Source of the DNA: Paenibacillus_S sp043945595
Lineage (GTDB): Bacteria; Bacillota; Bacilli; Paenibacillales; NBRC-103111
Assembly: GCF_043945595.1 (NCBI RefSeq)
Contig: NZ_JBIFNP010000001.1
Coordinates: forward strand, 4,030,001-4,094,000
Length of the DNA: 64,000 nt
Direction of reading: 5' to 3'
Part shown: positions 1 through 9,000 of the stretch, one piece after another
How the letters are laid out: every line of letters starts with the position of its first letter
How positions within the stretch are numbered: position 1 is the stretch's first letter
Position numbers and translations under genes: made by a program
Notes under the pieces: generated by a model
Told to the model about the DNA's origin: nothing
Database searches by the model: none
What the model saw: the letters and a program-made list of their open reading frames with translations, nothing else

Positions 1-136
1 TGGCGAACAGCTTGGCATACCAGGGAACGCGCGGATCCTTGTAGGATAGATAGAGGACGAAGACGTTCTGCTTGATGCTTCTAGCCTTGCTTTTCAGTGA
101 GTTAAGCGCTTTCACTTCTGCCATATCGTATTTCAT
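1..136 (-). CDS. DUF1232 (YkvA-type) membrane protein, N-terminal part
   Basis: The reverse strand opens with an ATG at 136 preceded by an AGGAG ribosome binding site and reads without a stop to the window edge, giving about 45 residues. The last residues visible, DPRVPWYAKLFA, match the start of the DUF1232 domain, a small membrane module found in YkvA-like proteins of unknown role. The rest lies outside the window. The family call rests on this one motif. Confidence 0.7.
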   Translation of the reverse strand, partial: MKYDMAEVKALNSLKSKARSIKQNVFVLYLSYKDPRVPWYAKLFA

Positions 137-210
137 CCTCATTCTCCTCTCTCGTCCGACCGTTCGGATATTACCTTTTCAATGAAAATACGGCTAACCG
201 CTTCTGGACT

Positions 211-258
211 AAAAAAGACGCCCCCACCCAGCTTATATATTGGATTTGGAGGCGTCTT
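211..258 (-). terminator. Intrinsic terminator after the mechanosensitive channel gene
   Basis: On the reverse strand a stem with arms AAGACGCC and GGCGTCTT, extended by further pairs, is followed directly by a run of six T. It lies about 140 bases beyond the channel gene stop and no other gene is seen between them. Confidence 0.75.
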
Positions 259-399
259 ACAAACCATTTGTGACGGTCTCAATCGGGACTCACTTTGGGA
301 AAATCCTTTTGTTTCCTGCCTATTCATAAGGCTAATGCTTCTACCCAAAAGAATCTAATAACGGGTTGGAGCTTCTTTAGCTTAGCTTGTGCATTCGCT

Positions 400-1665
400 T
401 CAACTCGACCGGATCATTCTATAATCCGATTGATTCACATTGGACAAGCTTTTCACATCGTGCCCGCTTGGCTTTTGGAATATCCGAAGCCCGAACTCCG
501 GTGCAACGGCAAAGATATGGTCAAAAATATCGGCCTGTACGGACTCATAAACAGCCCAGTTGATATCATTAGTGAAAGCATAAATTTCTAAAGGCAGGCC
601 GGTTTCACCAGGAGCTAATTGTCTGACCATAAGGGTCATATCTTGATGAATTTTGGGATGATGCCTAAGGTAATGCTGAATATATACCCTGAAAATACCG
701 ATGTTCGTCAGCGATCTGCCATTGACTTTATTCGATGTATTAATTTGATGGTCTATATTGTGCTGCTCAATTTCCCGTTCTTTGTTCATGATGTATTCTG
801 TGAGATAGTGAATCGTTTGGAATTCCGCAATCATGTCCTCTGTGCAAAAGCTGATGCTGGTTGCATCAATATAAATCGACCGTTTGATCCGGCGCCCGCC
901 GGATTTTTGCATCCCTCTCCAATTTTTGAAGGAGTCGGAAACTAGGGCATAGCTGGGGATCGTTGTTATCGTTTTATCCCAGTTCTGAACTTTCACCGTG
1001 TTTAATGAGATGTCGATGATATCTCCATCCGCCCCGTATTTGGGCATCTCTATCCAATCGCCGACCCGCACCATATCATTGGAAGCTAACTGAATCCCTG
1101 CGACAAGCCCCAATAGCGAATCCTTAAAGACCAGCATGATCACTGCGGATATGGCGCCAATCCCGCTTAGAAGAATAACGGGACTCTCCCCCATCAGGTT
1201 AGCAATGACCACGATTCCCCCGATGATAAAAAGTAATATTTTAATCACCTGAATATAGCCTCGGATCGGCTTGACCTTAGATATTTCATAGGTTGTATAA
1301 ATGTCATTCACCGCGTCTAAAAAGGTGTCAATAACGAATATACCAAGAATAATCATATAGGAGATAGCGCCTTTGGCTATCCAATGTTCATAGTCGGGAA
1401 AGACGGAGGCAAAGTAATAAATAATAACGGCAGGCACAACATGAGAAAGCTTATGAAAGACCTGCCTCTCCAATAGAATACTGCCCCACTGGGACTTATT
1501 GGTTTTGATGTAATGCGAAATGATGTTTAACACAATTTTTTTGGCAATCACATTCGCTAGAATACTTATGACACTAATACCAATAATTACAATGACATAA
1601 GCAAGATAGACAACTGCACCCGGATTTACACCTAGCTCGATAAGCTGATTTTCAACAAACTCCAT
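400..1665 (-). CDS. Mechanosensitive ion channel, MscS superfamily, YbdG-like
   Basis: Protein of 421 residues from the ATG at 1665, which has GGAGG five bases upstream; a TTG four codons earlier is less likely. The N-terminal half has about five hydrophobic segments. It is followed by the MscS pore and beta domain around GIGAISAVIMLVFKDSLLGL and then a soluble C-terminal domain with the stretch EIYAFTNDINWAVYE. Length and C-terminal motifs fit the E. coli YbdG (MscM, miniconductance) branch rather than the shorter MscS. The inferred role is release of solutes on hypo-osmotic shock through the cytoplasmic membrane. A 35-codon ORF overlaps its start upstream and may couple its translation. Confidence 0.88.
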   Translation of the reverse strand: MEFVENQLIELGVNPGAVVYLAYVIVIIGISVISILANVIAKKIVLNIISHYIKTNKSQWGSILLERQVFHKLSHVVPAVIIYYFASVFPDYEHWIAKGAISYMIILGIFVIDTFLDAVNDIYTTYEISKVKPIRGYIQVIKILLFIIGGIVVIANLMGESPVILLSGIGAISAVIMLVFKDSLLGLVAGIQLASNDMVRVGDWIEMPKYGADGDIIDISLNTVKVQNWDKTITTIPSYALVSDSFKNWRGMQKSGGRRIKRSIYIDATSISFCTEDMIAEFQTIHYLTEYIMNKEREIEQHNIDHQINTSNKVNGRSLTNIGIFRVYIQHYLRHHPKIHQDMTLMVRQLAPGETGLPLEIYAFTNDINWAVYESVQADIFDHIFAVAPEFGLRIFQKPSGHDVKSLSNVNQSDYRMIRSS

Positions 1666-1759
1666 ATTCTCCTCCAATGCTTAGATTTAGTTCAAAGCCC
1701 CTGCTGCCCGCATGCTGGACGAGCCCTTCCCAAGCTATTGATCCTTGAAGAGCCGTCAT
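1652..1759 (-). CDS. Possible 35-residue upstream peptide overlapping the channel gene
   Basis: An ATG at 1757-1759 stands seven bases after GGGAGG, one of the best ribosome binding sites in this part of the window. The frame runs 35 codons to a TGA at 1652-1654, so it ends 14 bases inside the channel gene in another frame. The peptide resembles nothing I recognise and has no clear membrane segment. The layout suggests a leader ORF that couples translation to the channel gene. It could equally be a chance ORF. Confidence 0.35.
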   Translation of the reverse strand: MTALQGSIAWEGLVQHAGSRGFELNLSIGGEYGVC

Positions 1760-2090
1760 AAAATTTCACCTCCCAGCCTTAATGGCGCCTTGGTCTACCT
1801 AAAAGCTTAGCATACCTTGCAAAAGAATGAGAAATTTAATTTTGCCTGGCTTCCCCCAGGCTCCAATGGAGGAATAAAGACAAAGCAGATCAAATGACGA
1901 AGCAGATTTCGCTCTACATAGGACCTATGTCCCAAACTTTTGCTTGAAATCCCGCTCTTATTTTCCGATAATACACCTTATGCAGCCTCTTGTTAGGATC
2001 AATCAGCCGACGGTACAATAATCAAACGCTGAGGCGAAGGAACACAGCAGCACCAAACACTTCAATATATTTATGTCCGGGGGAAACTCG
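1760..2090. other. Intergenic region between divergent channel and kinase genes
   Basis: No convincing gene was found. It contains a short hairpin at 1844-1861 (arms GCCTGG and CCAGGC) and, near its right end, the probable promoter of the histidine kinase operon. Confidence 0.5.
1990..2019 (+). promoter_or_regulatory. Probable SigA-type promoter of the kinase-regulator operon
   Basis: TTGTTA at 1990-1995 and TACAAT at 2014-2019 are separated by 18 bases and lie about 70 bases before the kinase start. This is called by pattern only. Confidence 0.45.
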
Positions 2091-4253
2091 ATGAAATTCG
2101 CTGCTTGCTTACTTATGGGGCTGATGGTTTGGTTCAGCGCACCGCTATCGTCTTGGGCAGCGTTACTCGAATTCAACGCAGCTATAGAACAACGGGACCT
2201 GCAGCAATGGCATCCCCATGAAGACGGAATCGCGGCTTTGGACGGGCCCTGGGCGTTCTACTGGCATCGTCTGCTGGAACCGGGTGATTTCACCGTCGGC
2301 TCGCCTGGGGGAGGGTTAACCGTCACGATTCCGTCCCAGTGGAAGTCCTATTCAGTAGACGGACACGCCTTATCTAATGAAGGATACGGCACTTACCGGA
2401 TGAAATTTACATTATCCGCCGAGGCGGCCGGGCAGCCTCTTGGATTATATTTTAATAACATCGCCACTGCCTACCGATTCTGGATTAACGGCAAGCCGAT
2501 GATTGGCATCGGGACTGTCGGCATAGATGCCTTCAGCATGGTTCCAAGCAGCTATCCGAAGGTCTATTTCTTTCTGCCCCGGCCGGGCGATAACGAGCTC
2601 GTGATTCAAGTCTCCAATTTCGCCCAGCGCACAGGCGGCATCTGGGAAAGCATTGAATTGGGCGATGCGGAGGAAATAGCTGCGCTGCATAAGAACCGCG
2701 TTATGGTTTGGACCTTTGTGGCAGGCTGTTTGCTGGTCATGACCATATTCTCATTCTTCCTCTATTTATCCCGCAAGCAGGAGCGTTCCGCCTTATGGTT
2801 CGGCCTGATCTGTCTGGCTATCTGCATAAGGTCTTCTCTGCTTGGGGAATCGTCGGCTTATGTATTGTTCCCCTGGCTCTCTTGGGAATGGGGAGTCAAG
2901 CTGGAATATTTATCGGAAATCGTCACGATTCTGAGCATAGCTGCGTTTGTGAACAAGCAGTATCCTCAGGATAAAATTCCACGCATCGTTCCCATTTTTG
3001 CCTCTGCCTTGACCGCCTTTGCGGCACTGGTTCTGGCAGCGCCTGCCAAAGTGTATACCCAGCTCATGGTGCCGTACATTATCGTGCTGCTGCTTCCTGT
3101 TTTCATTTACGTTTTGTTCATCTATATTCGCGCAGCGCTTCGCCGAAGAACCGGCTCGCGAATTAATATGATCGGATTTCTTGTTTTTTTTGTCTCAGTC
3201 ATCCATGAAATTTTATATTATACCGGCTTTGTGCCGTTCGGCGGACTCGTTATGTTCGGTCTGCTGTTTTTCCTGCTGACCCAGCTGCTGAACTTATCGT
3301 CGCTGTTCACCAAGGCTATCACCCAATCGGAGTCACTGACCGTCGAGCTGAACCAAGTGATTGAATCGCAAGAAGAAACGATCAGGCAGCGAACCTCTTC
3401 CTTGCAAGCGCTGAATCTTAAGCTGGAGCAAGGGAATCAGGAGCTGAACCGGATCGAAAATGCGCGCAGCACCCTGATCGCAGAGGCGTATCACGACTTG
3501 TCGACCCCGATTACAGCGATCAAAGGCTTCTCCAAGGCCATTCATACTTCCGTCATCTCCAAAGAGGAAGCGCCGCTTTATGCCGGCCGTATCTATGAAC
3601 GCAGTCTGATGCTGGAGAAGCTGATCGACAATGTCGTTGAGCTAAGCCAATTAAGAACGGGTGAAATTCAGTTTCAGCTTGTTGAAATCCCGCTGCTGCC
3701 CTTCCTGCGTCAATTAAGTCAAAGATATGCCGCGGAGACAAGCATTCAGGGAATTGCGTTGACCTGGGAAGAGCCGCAGAACCTTCCGCCCCCCGGCAAG
3801 GAGCTGCTGGTTGCTTTGGACCGGTTCCGATTCGAGCGCGTGGCAGCCAACTTAATTTCTAACGCAGTGAAATACACCAACGGCGCCGGCACCATTCGGA
3901 TCTGGACAGCATTCCATCAGGATGATAATTCGGACGCCGGGCAGGTCGTTATCCATGTGACGGATACCAGTACGGGGATTCCGGAATCCGAGCTGCATCA
4001 TATTTTTAAAAGGCGCTACCGCATTCCGGGGCTTCCACAGGTCAAAGCCGGGAGCGGTCTGGGCCTGGCGATATGCGCAGAAATCGTGGCACGTCATCAG
4101 GGTGAAATCGGTGTGAGCAGCACAATTGGCGAAGGAAGCGACTTCTTTATCAAGCTTCCGGTGAAAATAGGGGTTCCCTCAGACGGTATGGACCGTAGGG
4201 AAGAAGGAAAAGAAAAAGGAGAAGAATATGGACACGAGCATTCTGGTGATTGA
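2091..4253 (+). CDS. Sensor histidine kinase with jelly-roll sensor and 7TM region
   Basis: About 720 residues from the ATG at 2091; an in-frame ATG at 2073 is possible. A signal-peptide-like start is followed by an extracytoplasmic galactose-binding-like (7TMR-DISM extracellular) domain of roughly 180 residues, then seven or so membrane segments, a short coiled coil and a HisKA-HATPase unit. The phospho-acceptor is His468 in the motif YHDLSTP. The N box reads NLISNAVKYT and the G2 box GSGLGLAI. It overlaps the response regulator gene by 26 bases, so the two are surely co-expressed. The ligand is unknown; jelly-roll domains of this type usually sense small molecules outside the cell. Its position beside a secreted-peptide gene suggests that it controls, or senses the product of, that system. 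Confidence 0.9.
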   Translation: MKFAACLLMGLMVWFSAPLSSWAALLEFNAAIEQRDLQQWHPHEDGIAALDGPWAFYWHRLLEPGDFTVGSPGGGLTVTIPSQWKSYSVDGHALSNEGYGTYRMKFTLSAEAAGQPLGLYFNNIATAYRFWINGKPMIGIGTVGIDAFSMVPSSYPKVYFFLPRPGDNELVIQVSNFAQRTGGIWESIELGDAEEIAALHKNRVMVWTFVAGCLLVMTIFSFFLYLSRKQERSALWFGLICLAICIRSSLLGESSAYVLFPWLSWEWGVKLEYLSEIVTILSIAAFVNKQYPQDKIPRIVPIFASALTAFAALVLAAPAKVYTQLMVPYIIVLLLPVFIYVLFIYIRAALRRRTGSRINMIGFLVFFVSVIHEILYYTGFVPFGGLVMFGLLFFLLTQLLNLSSLFTKAITQSESLTVELNQVIESQEETIRQRTSSLQALNLKLEQGNQELNRIENARSTLIAEAYHDLSTPITAIKGFSKAIHTSVISKEEAPLYAGRIYERSLMLEKLIDNVVELSQLRTGEIQFQLVEIPLLPFLRQLSQRYAAETSIQGIALTWEEPQNLPPPGKELLVALDRFRFERVAANLISNAVKYTNGAGTIRIWTAFHQDDNSDAGQVVIHVTDTSTGIPESELHHIFKRRYRIPGLPQVKAGSGLGLAICAEIVARHQGEIGVSSTIGEGSDFFIKLPVKIGVPSDGMDRREEGKEKGEEYGHEHSGD

Positions 4254-4929
4254 AGACGATACCGATATCTGCGAGCTGGTCTCCCTCTATTTACGCAAGG
4301 AAGGCTTTCGCGTGGATCAAGCTGCGCATGCCGAGCAGGCGCTGGACCTCTTTCAGCGCTCAGCCTACGATCTGCTGATTTCGGACATCATGCTGCCCGG
4401 CATGGACGGGATGGAGCTGGTACAGACCATCCGCTCTCACTCGGACATTCCGATTATTTTCTTAACCAGCAAAAAGGGCCCGCAGGATATTATAGCCGGA
4501 TTAAACGTGGGCGGCGACGATTATGTAACGAAGCCTTTCGAGCCGGAAGTGCTTGTTGCGAGAGTTCATGCGGGACTCCGACGCTATCGTTCGGCAAGCC
4601 GAAAAACCGTAGGAGAGAACCCCGGCCTATGGACGGATGGATGGCTTACCATCGATACGAAACGGCTGGAGGTAACTGTGGACGGCAGGCCCATCACCCT
4701 TCCCGCCAAAGAACTGCAGCTGCTGCTTCAGCTGCAGGAGCATCCCAAGCAAGTGTTCAGCGTCAGCCAGCTTTACGAAAAGGTTTGGAGCCTGGACGGA
4801 ACCAGCGATGACCGAACCGTCATGGTCCATATTCACCATCTTCGCAAAAAAATAGAAAAAGATCCGGCGAATCCTCAATATATCGTTACCGTCCGCGGAT
4901 TCGGCTACAAATTCGGCGGCGGCAAATGA
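4228..4929 (+). CDS. Response regulator, OmpR/PhoB family
   Basis: Protein of 233 residues with a receiver domain (acidic pocket EDD at 9-11, phosphorylated Asp53 in LLISDIML, Lys in VTKPFEP) and a C-terminal winged helix ending VTVRGFGYKFG. It starts inside the kinase gene and is its cognate partner. OmpR-type regulators bind tandem direct repeats with a period near 11 bases. Exactly such a repeat (TTAAAC, five bases, TTAAAC) lies 250 bases downstream, in front of the peptide gene promoter at 5167-5198. Regulation of that peptide is inferred from position and site type, not shown. Confidence 0.93.
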   Translation: MDTSILVIEDDTDICELVSLYLRKEGFRVDQAAHAEQALDLFQRSAYDLLISDIMLPGMDGMELVQTIRSHSDIPIIFLTSKKGPQDIIAGLNVGGDDYVTKPFEPEVLVARVHAGLRRYRSASRKTVGENPGLWTDGWLTIDTKRLEVTVDGRPITLPAKELQLLLQLQEHPKQVFSVSQLYEKVWSLDGTSDDRTVMVHIHHLRKKIEKDPANPQYIVTVRGFGYKFGGGK

Positions 4930-4933
4930 CAGC

Positions 4934-4973
4934 AAGCCCCAAGCATATATCGCTTGGGGCTTTGGTCTGTTTT
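4934..4973. terminator. Terminator between regulator gene and convergent peptide gene
   Basis: A perfect 11-base stem (4934-4944 with 4952-4962) with a seven-base loop sits five bases after the regulator stop. On the plus strand it is followed by a T-rich tract. The hairpin probably also ends the peptide transcript coming from the other side. Confidence 0.75.
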
Positions 4974-4978
4974 ACATA

Positions 4979-5137
4979 TTACGGGCGAATCATCTTTTTA
5001 AGTACAGTGGGTCTGGAACTCACTTTAAGGTCTCCGCCCTTTACATCCTTCAGCTGCTCCTCGGACATTTCCTGCGACAAATCCGTCAGCTCGACGGAAG
5101 GTTTCTTCTCAAGCTGCTTCTCGTTAGACTCTCCCAT
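4979..5137 (-). CDS. Double-glycine leader peptide precursor (secreted peptide)
   Basis: A 52-residue ORF with the ATG at 5137, an AAGGAGG site eight bases before it, and a TAA at 4979-4981. Residues 24-35 read MSEEQLKDVKGG. This fits the double-glycine leader pattern of peptides processed by C39 peptidases: hydrophobic residues at -12, -7 and -4, Ser at -11 and Gly-Gly at -2/-1. Cleavage after Gly35 would free a 17-residue core DLKVSSRPTVLKKMIRP, cationic, with two Arg-Pro pairs and no cysteine. A C39-containing exporter and a prolyl isomerase are encoded divergently 144 bases away. The core could be an antimicrobial, a pheromone or a modified peptide; no modifying enzyme other than the isomerase is adjacent. 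The core resembles no peptide I know. Confidence 0.8.
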   Translation of the reverse strand: MGESNEKQLEKKPSVELTDLSQEMSEEQLKDVKGGDLKVSSRPTVLKKMIRP

Positions 5138-5166
5138 TCTTAAAACCTCCTTTTTCGAATGGACTC

Positions 5167-5201
5167 ATTATAAAACAATTCGTTTAAGTTCTGTTTAAGT
5201 T
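5167..5201 (-). promoter_or_regulatory. Peptide promoter with tandem activator-type repeat
   Basis: On the reverse strand a perfect -10 box TATAAT (5167-5172) is preceded by nine bases and then two TTAAAC hexamers (5182-5187 and 5193-5198) spaced by five bases, an 11-base period. No good -35 box is present. This is the usual layout of promoters activated by PhoP/OmpR-type regulators, one of which is encoded next door. The same intergenic region also serves the divergent isomerase-exporter operon. Confidence 0.65.
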
Positions 5202-5280
5202 TTGAAAAATAAATGAATCGCTAAAAATCCCTTCAACATGCTAGAATACATTACATGAGCTTAAGAAATGCGAGGAATGC

Positions 5281-6060
5281 ATGTTGAATAAAGCAAACGA
5301 AATGGTTCTCTCCGTCCATCATAAAACGATGACCTTAAAGCAGCTGCTTCAAAGGCTGCGGGTAGACGCCTCTCTGGCGGACATCAGCCTCTGCAAGGAA
5401 GATCTGACAATCGAAGGCTGGGCTGAGACAGTTGGGCTTGCCGCTGAAAGCACCTCATTGCAAGCAGCCGTCACCCGGTTCCGCCGGGCGAACGGCTTAT
5501 TTACGGCTGCCCAAGCAAGCGAATGGCTGGAATATCGGGGAATGACGCTGGAAGACCTGGTAGATCTGTTAAGACCGCCAGTGCTTAAGGAAGCTTTGGC
5601 CCGGCACTTCGTGACAGACGATGAAATTCAGAGGCTCTTTCTCGAATCGGCCTCCCAGTATGACCGTGCTGAAATTTCACTCCTTGTAACCGGTGAATTT
5701 GGAGCTGCTCAAGAATTGCTGTTTCGGGTGGAGGAGGGTTCCGATTTCCACGCGCTGGCACGCCGGTACTCGTCAGATCCGGCGACTGCCAAGTCGGGAG
5801 GATACGCCGGGCTCATAAGTCGGGCGGATTTGGAACCGGAAATAGCTGCGGCCGTATTCCACGCAGCCCCGGGAACACTGTTGGGCCCTTTCGAGCGCAA
5901 GCATGAATTCTGCCTTATTCTGGTCGAAGAACAATATCCGGCGGAACTGAACGAGACGGTCGCAGCAAGCCTGCGGGAACAGCTGTTTCAATACAAGCTG
6001 GAAGCTTATCAGCACACGCTCGAAATTCGCGAACATATTTGGAACTTAGGTGAGGGATGA
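5281..6060 (+). CDS. Cytoplasmic parvulin-type peptidylprolyl isomerase
   Basis: 259 residues without a signal peptide or lipobox, unlike PrsA. The N-terminal ~120 residues are helical and SurA-like. The parvulin domain follows at about 125-215, with the family stretches EGSDFHALARRYS and SGGYAGLI. The start codon follows a GAGGA site. The stop overlaps the exporter start (ATGA), showing translational coupling. A prolyl isomerase coupled to a C39 exporter suggests that it prepares the proline-containing peptide precursor for processing, perhaps as a chaperone that holds the leader. That role is inference. It could also assist folding of the exporter itself. Confidence 0.82.
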   Translation: MLNKANEMVLSVHHKTMTLKQLLQRLRVDASLADISLCKEDLTIEGWAETVGLAAESTSLQAAVTRFRRANGLFTAAQASEWLEYRGMTLEDLVDLLRPPVLKEALARHFVTDDEIQRLFLESASQYDRAEISLLVTGEFGAAQELLFRVEEGSDFHALARRYSSDPATAKSGGYAGLISRADLEPEIAAAVFHAAPGTLLGPFERKHEFCLILVEEQYPAELNETVAASLREQLFQYKLEAYQHTLEIREHIWNLGEG

Positions 6061-9000
6061 AGCTTGTGAACGGAATCAGCATACAGCATATGCACCAATT
6101 TCCTCTATTCGATGTATTGACTTCCGAAGAGAAGCAATGGCTGAGCGGGCAATTTCATTTGGAAAGCTTTACAATGGGACAAACGATCGTCGATCGGAAT
6201 CAAACGCCGGATGCCTTGTATATCATCGTCTCCGGCAATGCCAGAAAAATCGGCGTCAACACGGCAGGCAAAGAAACCAATCTTGGACTGCTGCAGCCTG
6301 GCGAGCATTTCGGCGAGCACAGCCTGCTCGACGGTGAAGCCGCCCCGCCCGTTACGATCCGCGCATCCACCTCACTGGAGGCGCTCAAGCTGAGCCGCCT
6401 GCAGTTCAAGGACATGGTTGCTCAGCATCCTGCCATGGACAACTATTTCAGACAGTTTATCGCCTCGGATATTATACGAACCTTTCTGAAGAATAATACT
6501 GTGCTCACCCACGTCGATCCTGCTGCGCTTCGCTCGCTGCTCGACGGGCTGGAGGTTCGCACCTACGAGCCTCAGGACTGCCTTGTACGCGAGGGGGAGA
6601 CCGGCGATGCGTTCTATATCTTAAAGTCCGGCTCGGCCATTGTGGAGAGAGGCCCTGAGGCTGCCGTTGTCAACCGGTTATATCCTGGGGATTTTTTTGG
6701 AGAGCTGGCGCTGTTGACGGGAGAACCTCGCAAAGCGACCATCCGGGCCGCCGAAAGACTTACCGCCTTCCGCCTGTCGAAGCCGGATTTTGATGAGCTG
6801 ATTCAGAAATATCCGGTCATTCTGGAAGCGATCCGTTCGATCGCCTCCCACTACTCAGCCGCAGCGATGGTTATGGAGAAGGCCCCGGAGGAGTCTGAAC
6901 CGGCAGAAGCGCTCCCTAATGACCTCCGTTCGGAGGATAAAGTCCAGCCGAGAACTAAGCTTGCCGGAAAACCTTGGAGGCATTGGAAGCGGCACCGAAA
7001 ATATCCTGTGCTTATGCAGCAAAGCGAGATGGACTGCGGTCTAGTACCTGTCTGACCATGATCTCCCGCTACTACGGACTCCATGCCGGCGTCAACCGGA
7101 TGCGCGAGCGCTGCAACGTAGGGGCTGAAGGCACTTCGATGCTCGGACTTATCGAAACGCTCGAATCGCTCGGCTTCACGGCCAAAGGCTTGAATACGGC
7201 GAGCAGCCTCTTGAATGAGCTGACAACTCCTTTCATCGCCCATTGGAACGGCAATCATTACATCGTCGTGTATGAGGTCGGCGAGCAGAGTTTGGTCGTT
7301 GCCGACCCGGCTTTGGGGTATATCGACACTATATCGTTCGACACGTTCAGCCGGCATTGGACCGGATTGGTCATTGACATCCAGCGGACTGAACCGCTTG
7401 CTGAGCTGGAGGATAAAGAAATGCTGTGGACACGGTATCTCGAATATATATCCTCCGCCAAAAAGCTGCTCCTGCCCGCAGCCGCTTTATCTATTGCCAT
7501 CGAGCTTGTCTATCTCCTGTTTCCGGTTATAACACAGCAAATTTTCGACCGGGTGCTGCCTGCCGCAAACTGGCCGCTGCTCCATATTATTGCGGTTGCC
7601 ATGCTTGCCCTGATCGGCTTCAACACCGTTAGTATCGTCATTCGCCAGCTGCTGATCGGGCGGCTTGCCTATATTATCGATCATGCCATGCTCGACAGCT
7701 TCTACCGTCAGCTGTTTCGTCTTCCTTATTCGTATTTTACGAAACGGACGTCAGGAGATATTTTGACCCGCGTTTACGAAAACGAAAAGATCCGCCGGCT
7801 GATGACCGATCATGCCATCGAGCTGCTGCTTGATTTAGTGACCCTGCTCGTGTACGGAGGATTAATGGTGTATTACCATGCCTTCCTGGCTATCATTTCC
7901 TTCGCTCTTATGCCGCTTTATATAGGTCTTTATGCTTTTATTTTGCCTAAAATGCGGCTCAACCTCCGCAAGCAGCTTATGGCCGAAGGAGAAGCCCAGA
8001 CGCAGATTGTGGAGGCGGTTCAGTCGGTCGCCGCCGTCAAAGGATTATCCATGGAGCGTCAAATCCGCAGTAAGCTTATGGGCAAGCTGGGCCGGCTGTT
8101 CGCTCTGCGGCTGCAAGGAAGCCGATTGGAAGCAGCCGCCAAAGCTGCGTCCTCGGGCTTGCGATCCTTAAGCAATGTGGCGCTGCTTTATTTTGGCTCC
8201 ACATACGTTATGAACGGACAGCTCAGCCTAGGCGAGCTCGTAGCGTATACGGTACTGTTCACCTCGTTTATGTTCGCTCTGGAAATGATTTCTCAGCGCA
8301 GCAGCGAGCTTTCGGAAGCGCGCATTTCTATGGAACGGCTGAACGACGTATTCGAGTCGACTCCGGAGCACCCTAAGCCTGAGCAGATGCGGATGCTTCC
8401 TTCGATTCAAGGGCATATCCGATTTGATAAGGTATCGTTCCAGTATTATCGCGGAGGTAAAATGATTCTGCAAAATCTTGATCTGGAGCTGAAGCCCGGA
8501 CAAACCGTCGCACTTGTCGGCCGGAGCGGATCGGGCAAATCGACGATCGCCAATTTGCTGCTGAAGCTGCTGGAGCCGTCAAGCGGGGAAATCTATGTTG
8601 ACGGTTATCCGCTTCGCGAGGTGCATGCCGCCTCCATACGCAGGCAAATCGGGGTCGTACAGCAGGACCCCTGTTGTTTCGCGGATCGGTAAAGGAAAAT
8701 ATCGCCCTAGGCGTTGAAAACGTCGCTGTGGAGGAGATCGAGCAGGCAGCCCGGCTTGCAGGAGCCCATGAGTTCATCGAAGCTCTGCCGCTCGGCTATG
8801 ATACGGTCATTGGAGAAGGCGGCCTCCGGCTGTCCGGCGGCCAGCGTCAACGGATCGTCATTGCGCGGGCGCTCATCCGCAATCCGCGGATTCTCCTATT
8901 CGATGAAGCAACGAGCGCACTGGATACGGAATCCGAGCGAATCATTCAACAAAACATGGATAAGCTGCTTCAAAACCGGACAACGCTCATTATCGCACAC

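Noticed and set aside
139..348. 69-codon frame on the reverse strand beside the DUF1232 gene
   Set aside because: It runs through the terminator hairpin at 211-258 and has no ribosome binding site.
7030..7060. Programmed ribosomal frameshifting in the exporter
   Set aside because: No slippery heptamer is seen at either break, and similar one-base breaks occur in unrelated household genes of the window.
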